Source: Ptychodera flava (taxonomy: Eukaryota; Hemichordata; Enteropneusta; Ptychoderidae). Taken from it: a stretch of 64,000 nt of DNA. Positions 24,050 through 36,346 of the stretch are shown here, one piece after another. Numbering within the stretch: position 1 is the stretch's first letter; each line of letters opens with the position of its first letter. The position numbers and the translations under genes are program-made. The stretch covers positions 44,179,637 through 44,243,636 of the forward strand of contig NC_091928.1 in assembly GCF_041260155.1 (NCBI RefSeq), written 5' to 3'. Under the pieces are notes generated by a model. It searched no databases. It was not told the DNA's origin and was given only the letters and a program-made list of their open reading frames with translations.

Positions 24050-25124
24050 TACTGTCCTCTTCGACTGAAAGCTGAAAAACGAGAAAGGAAGGGCTTGACA
24101 TCATAAAATATTTAAAACTTCAGAATAGTGTCAGAGAAAGTCGTCTTTACTTTGACAAATAATCTTTCGCTTCGGTTTCTGCAAGATTATTATCTGTAGT
24201 GGATTGACTGGTTCAACAAACCGCAGCAAACGAGCCCACAATAAACTGTAAATTTATTAATGTAAACTATCGATACATTAGGATGTCCTAAAGCTAAAAT
24301 TTCGATTCATCCAGACATACGACATGTCATTTACTTTATCATCCAGAAGTCCAGACAGCTTTCTTTCTATAGGACAAGATACACTAGCCTTCTATACTCG
24401 CTCGTTTAAGTGGCCTGAGTGTGCCAATTTAATTTCTGCTTGTGTATGATCGCCGTCTGACAGTGCCTTGTGATTGAGTGACATGTGAGATTTGATGATT
24501 GGACATCCTTACTTTGTATATGTATTATGGTATTTTAGTATTTAAACAGTTTCAATTATGAAGAACTGTTACGGTGTTGTAACTGATTTACCCGGCTTGT
24601 ACCTCCTACTGTCCCAGTTTGTCCAAGTTCGAGTGTTCAGGGTTTATATTGGGGTGGCCATTAGATTGTTTTTATTATTTATCGACTCTAAGAACACAAT
24701 GGATGTGCCAATCACTCTGTGGGAATAATTCACAGATTGCCTTAACGTGAACATTATCATAGCCATCAAGAACACTAGTTTTTGAAGAATGGGATAATTC
24801 ATTTGTAGTGTCAAGTTATGACAAGCAGACCGTGAAGTAAATGTTGCACAAACAACGCGTGTCACATGTAACGATATTTTAATATTAGTAAAATTGACTT
24901 GGCGTGCTGTTTGCTCTGTTAAATGATTTGAAGAAGTGGACGTTAATTTCATCCAACTCCTGAAAATAACCAGCAGGGGTCAGACGACGACACAGTTCCT
25001 CGTGTGGAGAACTGTGATTACAAGGGCGGAAGATGCTAAGATTCGATTTTGAATGAGTTGAAGATCAAATTATAACGCTTGTGTTTTAAAGCGATTTACT
25101 CGCTTTTTTAAGCGCCAGCATGAT

Positions 25125-25159
<35 letters not shown>

Positions 25160-25490
25160 TTTGCTGATATAACGATTTGAATAAACATCATAGGTAATAC
25201 TTACATCTATGAAGCAAATTTTCCAAGTAAAGCTGGAAGACCTGGTAACGTGGCTAAAAATTCTGCTATGAGGTTGAGAATGCAGCACGAGCGTCGCATT
25301 CGACCATGCTACTGAGGATTTACTTATTAACATTGAAACGTAACATTGAACAAACAAAACAGACCACATGTGAACTGAATGTGGTCACGTGGTTTACAAC
25401 AGGTTCATTATACAGTTGTATGCATCATGGAACAATGAGATATCTGTCAGATCATTATATGTAGGTTTCATCAACTTTCGAACAGCACTC
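24050..25490. other. 5' flank of the sulfotransferase-like gene
   Basis: No coding exon recognised. It includes a short (TA)n tract at about 25127-25157. The promoter of the gene at 24049 should lie here but I cannot place it. Confidence 0.35.
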
Positions 25491-25830
25491 TCGGAGTAAA
25501 ATCACTAATTACAAAACTTCATTTAATATTCAAATGAGCTGTTTATTAACTTGACATTGCTCAATGAATCATAGAACAATTAGACATTCATCAGATAAAC
25601 GTCTGTAGCATGTTTCATCAAATTCAACTCTGCAATTTCGGAGTAATATTACAAATTACAAAGTTCAATAAATATGCAAATGAACCCTTAATTAACCTGA
25701 CACTTCTCAGTGCTTCACGCGATAATTAGATATTTATAAGGTCGGATTCTGTAGCAGGTTTCGGCACATTTGGTGCCATAATTTCAGAGTTATATCACTA
25801 ATTACAAAAGTTATTTAATATGCAAATAAA
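25491..25830. repeat. Tandem repeat, about 147-bp period, three units
   Basis: CGGAGTAAAATCACTAATTAC at 25491 recurs, diverged, at 25639 and 25785. Each unit includes ATTTAATATGCAAATGA, TTAATTAAC and GTAGCAGGTTTC. The units are diverged, so the array is old. Confidence 0.75.
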
Positions 25831-25849
25831 CCATTAATTTTACTGTGTC

Positions 25850-26490
25850 TTGTGCTACTATTTGATCATTTCTTATTTCCGGTTTGAATCTTATGTATGC
25901 TTGACATTTGATTCTTACATGTGATTTTCATTGGATGCATTGCATCGGTACAGATTTATTTATGTGGTGTGGGTCACGACGTCACTTCCGTTTTAACCCG
26001 CTTTTCATGAGAAAAAACATTCTTCCAGTGTCACAGGTGAGGCTTTCTGTGCGCGATCGACTTACGTTTTCTTAGATTAGGTAAAGGAAAATAAGTCTGA
26101 ACGAAAAACCAATCCAAATTGTATAATTGCATACGTGTTAACATCGTTCTATGAGGTAAGTACCATCAATTTTGCTCCGAATCGTGAAGTTTTTTGCTTT
26201 TTCCACTCCGTATGTCAGCTTGCATCATGGCGTACTGTTGCCAACGATCGTACTAGGACGACGTCGTTTGAAGTTAGCAGACTAAAAAGTGAGCGTACAG
26301 CTTTGTTATGTGTATATTTTGAAAGACTAATATGTGATGTACGTGAAATTACATGGGAGCCCAACAGCGCCCGTTGTTAATTTATCGATTTCATCATATT
26401 TAGACACTATACTATCTCATAGGCGCCTAACACATTATACCTATCGGTATGTGAAGGCCACCGTGATTGCAACTTACCGATCGTTTGTAA
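25850..26490. other. Gene-free stretch
   Basis: An open frame at 26135-26380 (plus) has no recognised domain and no clear splice context. Nothing else seen. Confidence 0.3.
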
Positions 26491-26496
26491 TACTAT

Positions 26497-26556
26497 AGAG
26501 GAAAGCGAAAAATTAACGGGCGAGGCTTGCCGAGCCCGTTAATTTGGCTTTCCTCT
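26497..26556. repeat. 60-bp hairpin
   Basis: AGAGGAAAGC, a short bulge and AATTAACGGGC are mirrored by GCCCGTTAATT and GGCTTTCCTCT, with the loop GAGGCTTGCCGA. The stem is about 23 bp. It may be the end structure of an unrecognised element. I found no partner copy in the window. Confidence 0.75.
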
Positions 26557-27418
26557 CGCCCTTGCTCATAGATAACCGTCAATGGTCAGCGTGGAGTCTG
26601 TTATTTCAATTATATTATCAACGAACCCTGAAAAAACGTCAAAATTTACGAAAATTTCCCGTGCGAACGACAACGGGGCCCCAGATATGTAGTGCGCGCT
26701 GCAAAAATTTTGCAAACGGAGATTTTTTTGGAAAAAGTGTCTAAACTTGGCCCAAAAATGCTCTATTCTATTTTGTGGTTGATTATGATCTTTGTACAAA
26801 TCACAATTTTCGTTTTGGCCGTAAAGTTGCAGTGTTTACGATATTATTCATATTCAAATGCATGAAAACAGACCATTACTGTGTATTTGTGGGCAGTCAC
26901 GCGGTTCAACTCAACCAATTGAAACGCAATGACAGGGCATGGTAATATAATAAAATTTAGATTACCCTATTACAGTACACGTTCCTGAAAAAGACAAACG
27001 ACATTTCGCTCGTTTCGGTACCATTCCAGTGGTAGTTTTCATTGAGTCGTAGTTAAGGTTTTTAAGGACACGCGCCGTTTGACTTGCGTAACTACCGCAT
27101 ATTTACGAACATGCATGTGTTACTTGTACTCATGTGTACATGTAGGATCTTGTACTCATGTGTACATGTAGGATGTTGAGACAAAGAGTGAGTAATACGC
27201 CGACCCCGAGACAACTGAAGAAAAGGCGTAGCGGCCGATATGATGAAGATGGTGAGGGCAAACTTGGTGATAGTTCCCGAACGGTTTTATTTGGCAATGG
27301 AAACAAAACTTTGAGTACTGAGTGAATATGTACTTAAAATGAAAAGGTTCTGTTTGTTTGAATCCCTTGAGGTTGTCTAGTCGAAACATCACTTTTTCTA
27401 CTTTGTCTTCCAATGCAG

Positions 27419-27600
27419 AAAAGCAATGGTAAATCTACAGAATGGCCTTCTGTAGAAGAGGCAGCATTGGTACAATTCATTGCTTTATACCATGCTGTAG
27501 ATGAGGACAGAAACAACTGGCCTGCTACAAAAGATCAGCAATTCTGGATGAAATGAGCTGATGCAGTAGCCTGTACAACGAATATGAAAAACGGGAGTGT
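27419..27600 (+). pseudogene. SANT/Myb-like domain exon, broken
   Basis: After a good acceptor (TTCCAATGCAG, ending 27418) the plus strand encodes EWPSVEEAALVQFIALYHAV then DEDRNNWPATKDQQFWMK, the spaced-tryptophan pattern of SANT/Myb or MADF-like DNA-binding domains. An in-frame TGA at 27554 interrupts it, after which the frame continues ADAVACTTN. A possible first exon (MLRQRVSNTPTPRQLKKRRS) starts at about 27174. The two do not join in one obvious phase. Such domains occur in host genes and in DNA-transposon accessory proteins, and I cannot tell which this is. Confidence 0.4.
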
Positions 27601-27609
27601 ACGCTTTAT

Positions 27610-28800
27610 TTTTTCTACAACTTATTTTCATGTCATTCTCATATAGAACATTAGCAACTTTAGCAAACTTGAACATCACACACAGTGATGAACTAGCATA
27701 ACTACTTATGTTTAAAATCCTTATTATATTGTAATATTTTATAATAATATTGCAATATTTTTAACAATTTTCATTTTAACTGCATGAAAGTGATAATCAT
27801 GGCATCATATGCTAGTATGATTCAGTGTCATGTTTTCGAAGTGTAAGCAAATGATGTTATTAGTGTATTGATATAAAATCAATCTGCTTTATCTAACAGG
27901 GCAGGCATGCAGAACTTGATGCACAAAAATCTCAAACAGATTTACAACTGTCACAGAAGCTGAAGATCATTATAATATAAACTATAATGACTTCTTCAAT
28001 GTATCAAATAGATGTGCTTCAGTTTCTTCCACACCATCAGCCAATCATCACCCACTTAAACTAAATTGACAATCACTTTAACCCTTTCAACCCATTTCTC
28101 TGTATCCTGGTCCAACTGTGCCATAGAAATCAGTGGCATTGGTCCAGACAATTTACTTCCACTGCTTATTTGCCATTGAAATGTTTTTTGTTCATCATAC
28201 ATAGTTTACATTACATGGTACATTTTCATCATGTCTCTTTTCTTTATTCACGCAAATATGCAATAAATTTGCCAAGAGAGTTAATTCAGATCAACCATTT
28301 CATTACTGGACTGGTTCTGATGACCGCTACACTATTGGGCCTCTACAGAATTTCAACCAACCATCAAAGGGTGGAGTGGAGCACCTTGATAAGATCAGGA
28401 TTCAACGGCGATCTGATCCTGGAGTTTTCCAAGCAAAGGGTCTCCTTACCCCAGTGTGGCTCATTGACTGTGAGAGCTCAGTTCCATAATTTGCCAGAAC
28501 CCCTCCCACCACTTCAAACACTGCTGTGACAATTTTGAACATTTTAATACTAAAAGATATTCCTGAGATATGTCTGTTCACTGAACCCTGGTACAGAAAT
28601 AAATTACGCAATCATGCAGCAACTACATCTAATGCTTATGTGCAGTTATTTCTCTTAAAGTAAATTTACAGTACTGGCAAGTAAGGTCTGTACCTGCTAC
28701 CATACATGTACATACCTTTAGAATAGAATGTTCTAATATAATACTCAAGAATGCAGTATTTATCTTTTTATTGTATGTATTTTATTACACAGAATTAGGA
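27610..28800. other. Gene-free stretch between two gene fragments
   Basis: No confident exon. The frame at 28170-28529 (plus) is open but has no domain I recognise. Confidence 0.35.
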
Positions 28801-28806
28801 AGACTG

Positions 28807-29196
28807 TCATGTATTCATACAGTAGGCGACTACCTCACAGTCAAACGTTTCCGGATAACTTCCGGTTCCCAAACACTTCCCACCCTTGTGATACTGATTT
28901 TGGCATAAAACCCAACCACCATAAAGTGTAGTTTGAAACTTAATGTGGTTCACTTTTACATCTCTTACTTTGTGTGAATGCAGAAGAGGGTGGACATACT
29001 TCGTCAGTTCTTTTTGAATAAAACCAACTTCAACAAAACCGAAGCCTACATCAAAATCGACTGCTATTGCCCTTTTGTGAAATTCATTGTCTGGATCTGG
29101 TCTCAACTTTACATTCACAGTTTCCCAAGAACTCAACATGACATGACCCTGTTCTAGTGTCTGCTGATCCCATAACTTTCGAGGGCAGTGTGTGAA
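28807..29196 (-). CDS. HIRAN-like domain fragment
   Basis: The minus strand is open from 29196 to a TAG at 28807-28809 region. The segment VNVKLRPDPDNEFHKRAIAV, then VGFIQKELTKYVHPLL, fits the HIRAN pattern (R.PDNP.D..A.AV ... IGYI.. ...L..LL). HIRAN domains bind DNA ends in Rad5/HLTF-type proteins and occur in uncharacterised metazoan proteins. A methionine is at 29139, but the open frame starts earlier without one, so this is probably an internal or last exon. No partner exon was identified with confidence. It may belong to a host gene or to a DNA transposon. Confidence 0.45.
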   Translation of the reverse strand, partial: FTHCPRKLWDQQTLEQGHVMLSSWETVNVKLRPDPDNEFHKRAIAVDFDVGFGFVEVGFIQKELTKYVHPLLHSHKVRDVKVNHIKFQTTLYGGWVLCQNQYHKGGKCLGTGSYPETFDCEVVAYCMNT

Positions 29197-29199
29197 TTA

Positions 29200-30890
29200 T
29201 TTCCTCTTGTTTATCCTCTGATATATTTTCATGTGAATAATCACTGAACAGTGATTCGAGGGATCATTGCTGGATTCTTACAATATTTGTTGCATGTGTG
29301 ATCTGCAAATCACTTGATAATAAAGGTCTGTGATCTGGTGTTTGAATCATGCCATTCTCCAAACCTTGGTACAACTCATTGTTTGCTGCTGAGAACTCGA
29401 CCCTTGTCAAAAGTTCAGTGTAATTACAGGACATGACGGAATGGTCCACTTTAAACTCTCTCCAGTTTCTTGTATTGTTGCCACTAATTCTGATGCTGCA
29501 ATCTGAAATGACAAAATTATTTTTTCAATGAACCCAAATACAGTAAAGGCAACAAAAATTACAGACAAGTTCCTATAGCAATTTCTGTAAATTAACAACA
29601 CGATGGCGGATTTTTCCAAATCACCTGCTCGCTGAAACACGAAAAAGTGACTAAACGGAGATACATCAACATAGGTATCCTTCTACATGTAGGCGCTCGA
29701 TGCACTCCGACTCCGGGTTATGATGTTTTTTTGTTGTTTTTCTGGAGAATTGCAAGAAAAACGCTCACTTTCTCGCCGCATTTATGAAAACGCGCACGAC
29801 TGTGCACTTTCTACAGTGTCTGAACCGTAGCCCCCACTCCCCCAACATAACCAGCAAAGGGAGTGGTAGGGCTACGGATCCGCGGCAAAGTCGCTGCAGT
29901 CCTGATTTTGCGTGCGTAAAAAAATTCTTTTGGTTTTCGTTTATTTGCGGTTTGGTATGGGATTTTAAAAATAATGTTACATATTTGAGAAGAAAACTGA
30001 GCAGTGTATACGACGAATCGAAAAGCTGCAACGGTATGTTGGCCTACGGCAAGGCTTTTAACGCCCGGCGGCCATCATGCACTTACGCGCCGTTGGCGCA
30101 TGCATAGAGCCCCGCAGCCAGTACATCGATCATTACGATTGCTTTCGAATAGACGATTAAAAACATCAAGCGAGCTAAAAGAATCACAGAGAACGAAATT
30201 GGTACATAACTTGTGCACAACTAAATGCCCTGTGTCCAAAAAAATCGAAAACTTCCTACGTAAATGCTTGAAGAAGGTGATCGTCCAGACGCATCAAACA
30301 TGTCTACTCAAGGCCAGCCGGACGTCATATGGACGATTAATCATGTTGGAACTCCCATGGTGCTTTGCGCGTGACCCTCACCACCTAGCACCTTGATTTA
30401 TCTATTGTCGGAATGTCGTATTCGATATGCCTTGATAGGACTTTGAAGGCAGACTTCGATTCTAGGTGCTACATTGCCATGGAGACAAAGATATAAATGT
30501 TCATGTATTTATTGAACATTGTAATATATATTACATTCTATAAATCAAATTGTGTGATTAACCTTTTGCTCCGACGCCAATCACTGGGCGCCGTGCGGTC
30601 TGCACATGTTGGTTAGGTCGGCTTAGCATTAGAGGGTCAGTGGCCCAAAATAAGAGAGCCGTCATTATTCACCGCCCTGGGGGTCGGACGAATTTCATGG
30701 GAAACTCCAAAATTTCGAGTAACCCACATGATGAATTTGTGTGCCCCCTCCTCTCTAACTCAGAAATTTTGACTGACCCCCCCCCTCCACGTAGAAAAGT
30801 CAAATACAATACATGTATACCGAGGTAGCTGTACTTTTGGCATTATTTTTGTGATGTTACTTCCAAACTAAAACAATTTCGTGGCAATGT
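29200..30890. other. Gene-free stretch with one hairpin
   Basis: About 29826-29878 forms a stem (CCGTAGCCCCCACTCCC with GGGAGTGGTAGGGCTACGG). From 30640 there is a C-rich segment (TGACCCCCCCCCTCC) like the MITE end modules. No exon recognised. Confidence 0.4.
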
Positions 30891-31126
30891 ACTCATTGAG
30901 GGGTAAGCCTAATTCACGTGCCACGTGCCGCGTGCCAGAGACTCGTTAGAAATTATATGGAGAGAGGGAGGACCTAATTAAAAAGAGTATACGGAATCTA
31001 GGAATTGCATTAGTTTATACATGCCAAGAGTATATTCAGGCAACACCACAATACCCATCTCAACACTACCTTTGTTTCGCCGAACTTACATAATATTGAA
31101 ATTAATTAGATGGAATAAAGTCTTTA

Positions 31127-31620
31127 GGGAGCATTCGTTTTTTACGGGGAGGGGGGGGTCGTTGGAATTTGAGCTGACCCCCCCCCACCCATGAAAAAAA
31201 AATTATCAGATTTGATTCATTAACCCTTCGCACCCTGTGGCCCCGGGCTGAAAAAGTTGCCTCACATACTAATGAATCAACATTTTTGGTGAAATTCCAA
31301 AATCAAATTTTTGCACACACCTGAACTTGTAATCGCTCTAGTCTAATCAAGTACACTAATGTCAATAATCAAGAGTACATAAATACACAGATTTACCTAG
31401 TTTTATATTGGAAAAAACTTATTCATAGTTTCCTCTGACAAGATAGTGAATTAACAATTCGGTGAAATTCCAAAATCAAATTTCTTGCTCACACATGCAC
31501 TTGTAACTATCCTAGTCTTATCATGTACATTAATATCAATAATCAAGAGTCTATAAATACACAGATTTAGCTAGTTTTGTATTTAAAAGAAATAATGCAT
31601 AGCTTCTCATAGATTATGTA
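31127..31620. repeat. MITE 2 end fused to 180-bp satellite monomers
   Basis: GGGAGCATTCGTTTTTTACG at 31127 after TTTA is the MITE 2 left end, with related interior sequence to about 31260. From about 31265 two diverged monomers of the family 1 satellite follow (GGTGAAATTCCAAAATCAAA twice). The fusion shows recombination between the two families. Confidence 0.7.
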
Positions 31621-31767
31621 TGGAGGACCTGTGTATTTTCTATTTTGCCTGGGAGTTCTTGTGTGTTATCACTGTATACCTAGGGAGTCCAAGACGGGAA
31701 CTTTCCAGAGAGTGTTTTCCGTTGCATGCTGCACTGGAAGGTTTGAGTGTCAGCGTGTGCTTTTTAA

Positions 31768-32608
31768 CGTAGCTAGCGGGTAACGCGAATATTCGTACTG
31801 CGCATCGTATCTGCGCACGTGAACGAACGTTCTTTCTGCAAGCGTTCTTTCCGGAAGTGGTCTTTTTGTCGCGATATAGCCTACAATTATTTTTAAGTGC
31901 GACTTTCAAATTTGGTTTGTCAAAACAGTTCACACCAAGATAGCAAACTTTGTGTAACAGGCCCGTTTTAAGTGTGACAAATGTGGGATTATTTGCAGTA
32001 TTTAAATGAACTAAACTTTATTTAATACCTATTAAAAAAAGTTTTGAATATCAAATTAAACAGGGATCTGTCGCTAGAGAGCGCTTCAATATAGCATTTT
32101 TTGTATTAAAAATGCCCATATCTTAAAAAATTGTGCGGTGACCCCCATTTTTTTCGTTTGATTCGAAATCCATATATTGTTGGGCTTAATTTACGAGAGT
32201 TTAAAGAAAACGTAGATTTCAGATCATGACATTTGTAATGAAAATATCAAAATTTGGCCAAACTTTGCTCTTTTTATAAAAGCACTATTCATTGAAACGT
32301 TGCTATATTTTCTGATATTTTCAAAAGCTGATCACAAAACTAATACAATACAATACGGGGACATGTGTTGTATAAAATCTGTTAATTGTTTTTACTATAT
32401 TTCAGTTTTATTATTCAATAACACTAGATAATCGAGTAATACAACATTTTAACCAATTTCAGCTAAATGTTTTGGCGGGACATATCTCCAAAATTTGCAT
32501 GGAAACCCAATCTTTTTTTCTCATTTTTTAACATTTCATCTCATCCTAGACATCTCCTGAAAGTTTCAGAAAAATCCTGATTAACGTCACTGTTACCCGC
32601 ATTCTACC
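31768..32608. mobile_element. TTAA-flanked non-autonomous element, piggyBac-like
   Basis: TTAA at 31764-31767 and 32609-32612 flanks inverted ends (left CGTAGCTAGCGGGTAAC, right complement GGTAGAATGCGGGTAAC). The interior (GTGCGGTGACCCCCATTTTT) resembles the interior of the TTAA element at 49591. Non-coding. Confidence 0.6.
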
Positions 32609-32612
32609 TTAA

Positions 32613-35227
32613 GTCAGATATTTCTCTATTTTGAGTTTTACTCAAGTAAGCAGATATGTAAAGAAACCGGTGAGTGGCAGATATCGAACTTTATGCGGAT
32701 CGGACTGTTTATTTAAACCCTAAGCCATCCTCTACTTTAGTTGATCGAACGAACATTGCTCACACAAGTGAAACTTTGAAAGCCGTGCCGTATATATGCA
32801 ATATGCGCACTGCATGCTGAGATGGTATCACCACAATTTGAAAGCTGATCTTTCTGCAGCAAATTGTGTGTTAACTGTGAACTTTATTCCATTTATGAGT
32901 TCAGTCAGATGTCTGAGATTGTCATGAGAACCTTATTTTATGATTGTCCCACTGAACTTTTGTCGATGCGCGGAGTTAGCAGAGGAAGACTTCAGATTAG
33001 TTCGGCATGTCCCCGGAGCCGACCGGAAGTAAACAAAGATCTAAGATGGCTGCGCCCGTGGTGGCTGAACTGGCTGCTTAGCAGTGAATTGCGTGTGCCC
33101 GTGCGTGTGTTGTCGCCGACTTTCATGTGCGGACATGAAAGTCGGACTTACAATTGTGCTCATCATCGAACATTTGTTAAAGTCGCGTGTGAACTATTTG
33201 TGTTTCCGAGCCGCGTGGTCAAGTCTGAGGTACCTCTGCAGCTCTGCGGTAACGTTAAGTTTTCCATATAAATTGTTAAGCAATTAGAAAGGGTTTGAAT
33301 TTTTGTTCTGAAAGTGTGTTCGACTCCTGCCGTCGGGAGGTCGATCAGTACGGTTATTGTTACCATGGAGTAATATTTATAGTTTTGAAGTACGGTTTTA
33401 CTATTTTATATGTAGAACCCGATATTTGACACAACATAGTATTATACAGAAGTTGTTTGTTACATTATAATTTATATGACTGTGTGTTAGTTCCTCATTT
33501 CATGCCCAATGTTCTGTAGCCCTGCGTACAGGTCTGTGCACATGTGTTCCCAGCATTATATGGCCTCTACCACAGCCCTGCAACGGTCTATGAAGAGAAC
33601 TGAGGTCTCTGCGGCCTGGATCCGGACCGCAATGAAGAAACGGTCTTTTTGGCCGAAATTCTGCTCTACTGGGGCAAAATCCTTTCCCTGCCTACCTATA
33701 CCTCCTAACCAATCCCAGATAAGATGAGATTAACTTCTCCTAACATCCAAAACCGCTCATTTTCTGAAACCTAACGTACTCGACAAGTTGTTTACCCATG
33801 GAGATCCCCATTTTGAATCTCGCTTCAGAGACCCCAGTTATCTCCACAGACTGTTGCATGGCTGTGGTGGAGGCCGTATAACGCCAGGAACACACAGACC
33901 TGTACTCAGGGCTACATGCTCTGTTGCTGCTCTAGAGAGGTTAACGCCAGTCTCGGACTTGTTGGCCCTGCCAGAGAAATAAATTTGGCTGAGCTTTGGT
34001 CGGTTATTATTCTGCCGTCTCGAAACATCGGTTACACAAGAGTAGTATAAGAGACAGTATAGCACCGTTGAGTAAGTTAGGGGGTCTTTTTTGGGGGAAA
34101 CATATAGAACACTTGGGTAAGTTAGGGGGTCTTTTTTCATTTTTTGAAAGATATAGACCACAGTCATGGCCGACTGGTACAAACGTACGTCTCCTTGGTG
34201 ATGGAAAGACCCCCTAGCCTAGTGAAAATAGATATAGACCACTTTGGAAAGATATAGACCACTTTTTGCCTGGGCTTATCGACATTCCCCTGTATTTACC
34301 GTGATAACTGAAGTTAACGATACGCACTCTGTCTTTGTTTACTTAATCCAGTTAGAATTGCAACAACAGTATTCCCCCGGGATCTGATATGTGGCATGTC
34401 TGGAGTGGGGAAAATTCACTTTGTTCTATGGGAATGTCCATATGACATTTCTAATTTTAGCGGCTTTTTATTGCGACACGTGCTGATTTCTGCTCCTTGA
34501 CGAATAGTATCGCCCTATGCGTTGGAACGCCACTGCACTGAAAATCGGCTGAGGCAGAGTCCTGATCCTGCAAAATGCATCGAATCGACAGGCATTTATC
34601 GCCGTTATGCGATAGTGGGCCCTTCAGTCACATGTACGTTTGTGGAGGGACCGTGGTTCCAGCCTGAAATTCGTTAAACAAGAAAGGAAAGTCTCTGGTT
34701 AGCGTCACAGTGGTTAACTGGAAATTTCTTTGCGCATGGAGGTATAAAGTGAGAGTCGTCTTTTGCCCATGATTAGGACACCAAGACTGGCCAAGACTGT
34801 ATCGTGTTTCGAAAATCAATGTTGACCTGGCCTATCGCGTTCATGGTAGCCCTGCCCGCAGCCTATGTGTTGTGGTGGGACTGTGGTTTACTTGCACGCG
34901 TGCGAAATACAGCGTTTTGGTAACATTTTGATTGATACAAGTTGGCAGGATGGTGGACTTGTCCACAAAATAAACCTGTTTGCAACGTTTTGATTGATAC
35001 CTGTCAATAGGCTTACGCCCATACCAGTCACAGTTCGATAGACACCATAGGACCTAGATATTTGCAATATAGCAACCTTAACGTATGGTCTACGAAATCA
35101 ATGTAAAGAATTTTGATTGCTCTGCATATGCACAGAATTCGCTGTTCATTCGCTGGTCCCCAGTTCATGCATTTAGAAGGCGGCGTTGAAGCCCGAATGT
35201 TGATTTATTCATGAAAACGAATCAATG
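32613..35227. other. Unrecognised segment with small repeats
   Basis: A GC-richer part at 33000-33260 has ATGGCTGCGCCCGTGG (open only 11 codons) and a perfect 13-bp stem hairpin at 33116-33145 (CCGACTTTCATGT, loop GCGG). Around 34070-34260 AAGTTAGGGGGTCTTTTTT is present twice and GATATAGACCACT about three times. No exon or transposon protein recognised. Confidence 0.4.
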
Positions 35228-36084
35228 CACAGGCCCCCGGAACGTTTCGTAGATCGTCGTCGGATGGGAAGTAACTGACACTGTGAGGCCGAAGGCCGAA
35301 CCTCGTACTGTATAAGAATACTAAGGTATGACATGAAAAATCGACCGGTGGCCCGAAACAAACGAAATAAAGCATCTACCTCAAAAAAAATTACATCGAC
35401 CGGTCGGAAATACCTTCAAACTTTCAAATCTTTACTCTGGTTACAGCATTTCTTTCAAATCTGCCAGTTATGGGCGATAATTAACTGTCCGGCGAATACT
35501 CGCACTTGCATTGCCACTCCGCCATTTTGAATAGCTTTTTACTCCCGAAGCCTTTGCGAGTGACGAGTGACCCTGTGACCCCACAACCGCTAAATTCAAC
35601 TGTTAACCGTTAGGTAAATTTCATACTGTCAGTGAATACAACTTCAGCTATCTGGCAACAAGGCAATCAACGCAAACCATGGGAAAGATTACGCTTGTGA
35701 GCTGGTAAGTGATAGTTTTCCTGTTCGCTTATAATGAACAGGCCCCACTCGCAAAGGCTTTCGGGAGTAAAAAAGCTATTCAAAATGGCGGAGTGGCAAT
35801 GCAAGTGCGAGTATTCGCCGGACAGTTAATTATCGCCCATAACTGGCAGATTTGAAAGAAATGCTGTAACCAGAGTAAAGATTTGAAAGTTTGAAGGTAT
35901 TTCCGACCGGTCGATGTATTTTTTTTTTGAGGTAGATGCTTTATTTCGTTTGTTTCGGGCCACCGGTCGATTTTTCATGTCATACCTTGGTATTCTTATA
36001 CAGTACCGAGGTTCGGCCTTCGGCCTCACAGTGTCAGTCACTTCCCATCAACGACGATCTACGAAACGTTCCGTGGGCCTGTGA
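35228..36084. repeat. 335-bp near-perfect inverted duplication
   Basis: Positions 35228-35562 and 35746-36084 are reverse complements with only a few differences (for example GAGGCCGAAGGCCGAACCTC in one arm and its complement in the other), with a spacer of about 180 bp. The high identity points to recent origin or arm-to-arm conversion. The encoded frame MKNRPVARNKRNKASTSK appears on both arms and is probably fortuitous. Confidence 0.9.
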
Positions 36085-36346
36085 ATCAATGAATTAAATT
36101 GGAGTGAAAATGCACCTACTTCTGGCTCGCGGCACGCGGCACGTCAATTAGGCTTACCCTCATTGAGGGGTGTTTATACAAGTATAACAAATGTCCTCTG
36201 GGACTGCATGTGTAATTTTGAGTAAGATAAACAATATAAATGTTTGCCCAAACATAAAATGGCGCCCTCATGTAAGTAAAGCAAAAACACTGTACGTCGT
36301 GCACTTATGCATTGGAAACTTCACAGAAACAACAGAGTAGTCCAAT

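Larger units (their letters stand above)
30901..36158. mobile_element. Candidate Mutator-like composite element, 5.3 kb
   Basis: The left end GGGTAAGCCTAATTCACGTG and the right end (complement GGTAAGCCTAATTGACGTGC) are inverted repeats of about 35 bp with a few mismatches. They are flanked by an exact 9-bp direct repeat CTCATTGAG (30892-30900 and 36159-36167). A 9-bp duplication fits Mutator-like transposons. No transposase is seen. The interior is a mosaic: a MITE 2 end, 180-bp satellite, a TTAA element, an unrecognised 2.6-kb segment and an inverted duplication. Two unrelated short repeats in opposite orientation are the alternative. Confidence 0.5.

Noticed and set aside
28170-28529. 119-codon plus-strand frame
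   Set aside because: No domain resemblance, hydrophobic AT-rich start, no conserved neighbour; treated as chance.
33040-33145. ATGGCTGCGCCCGTGG start with a hairpin, looking like a gene start
   Set aside because: The frame closes after 11 codons and no spliced continuation was found.
33300-33330. GTTCGACTCC resembling a tRNA B box
   Set aside because: No A box at the right distance and no cloverleaf can be drawn.
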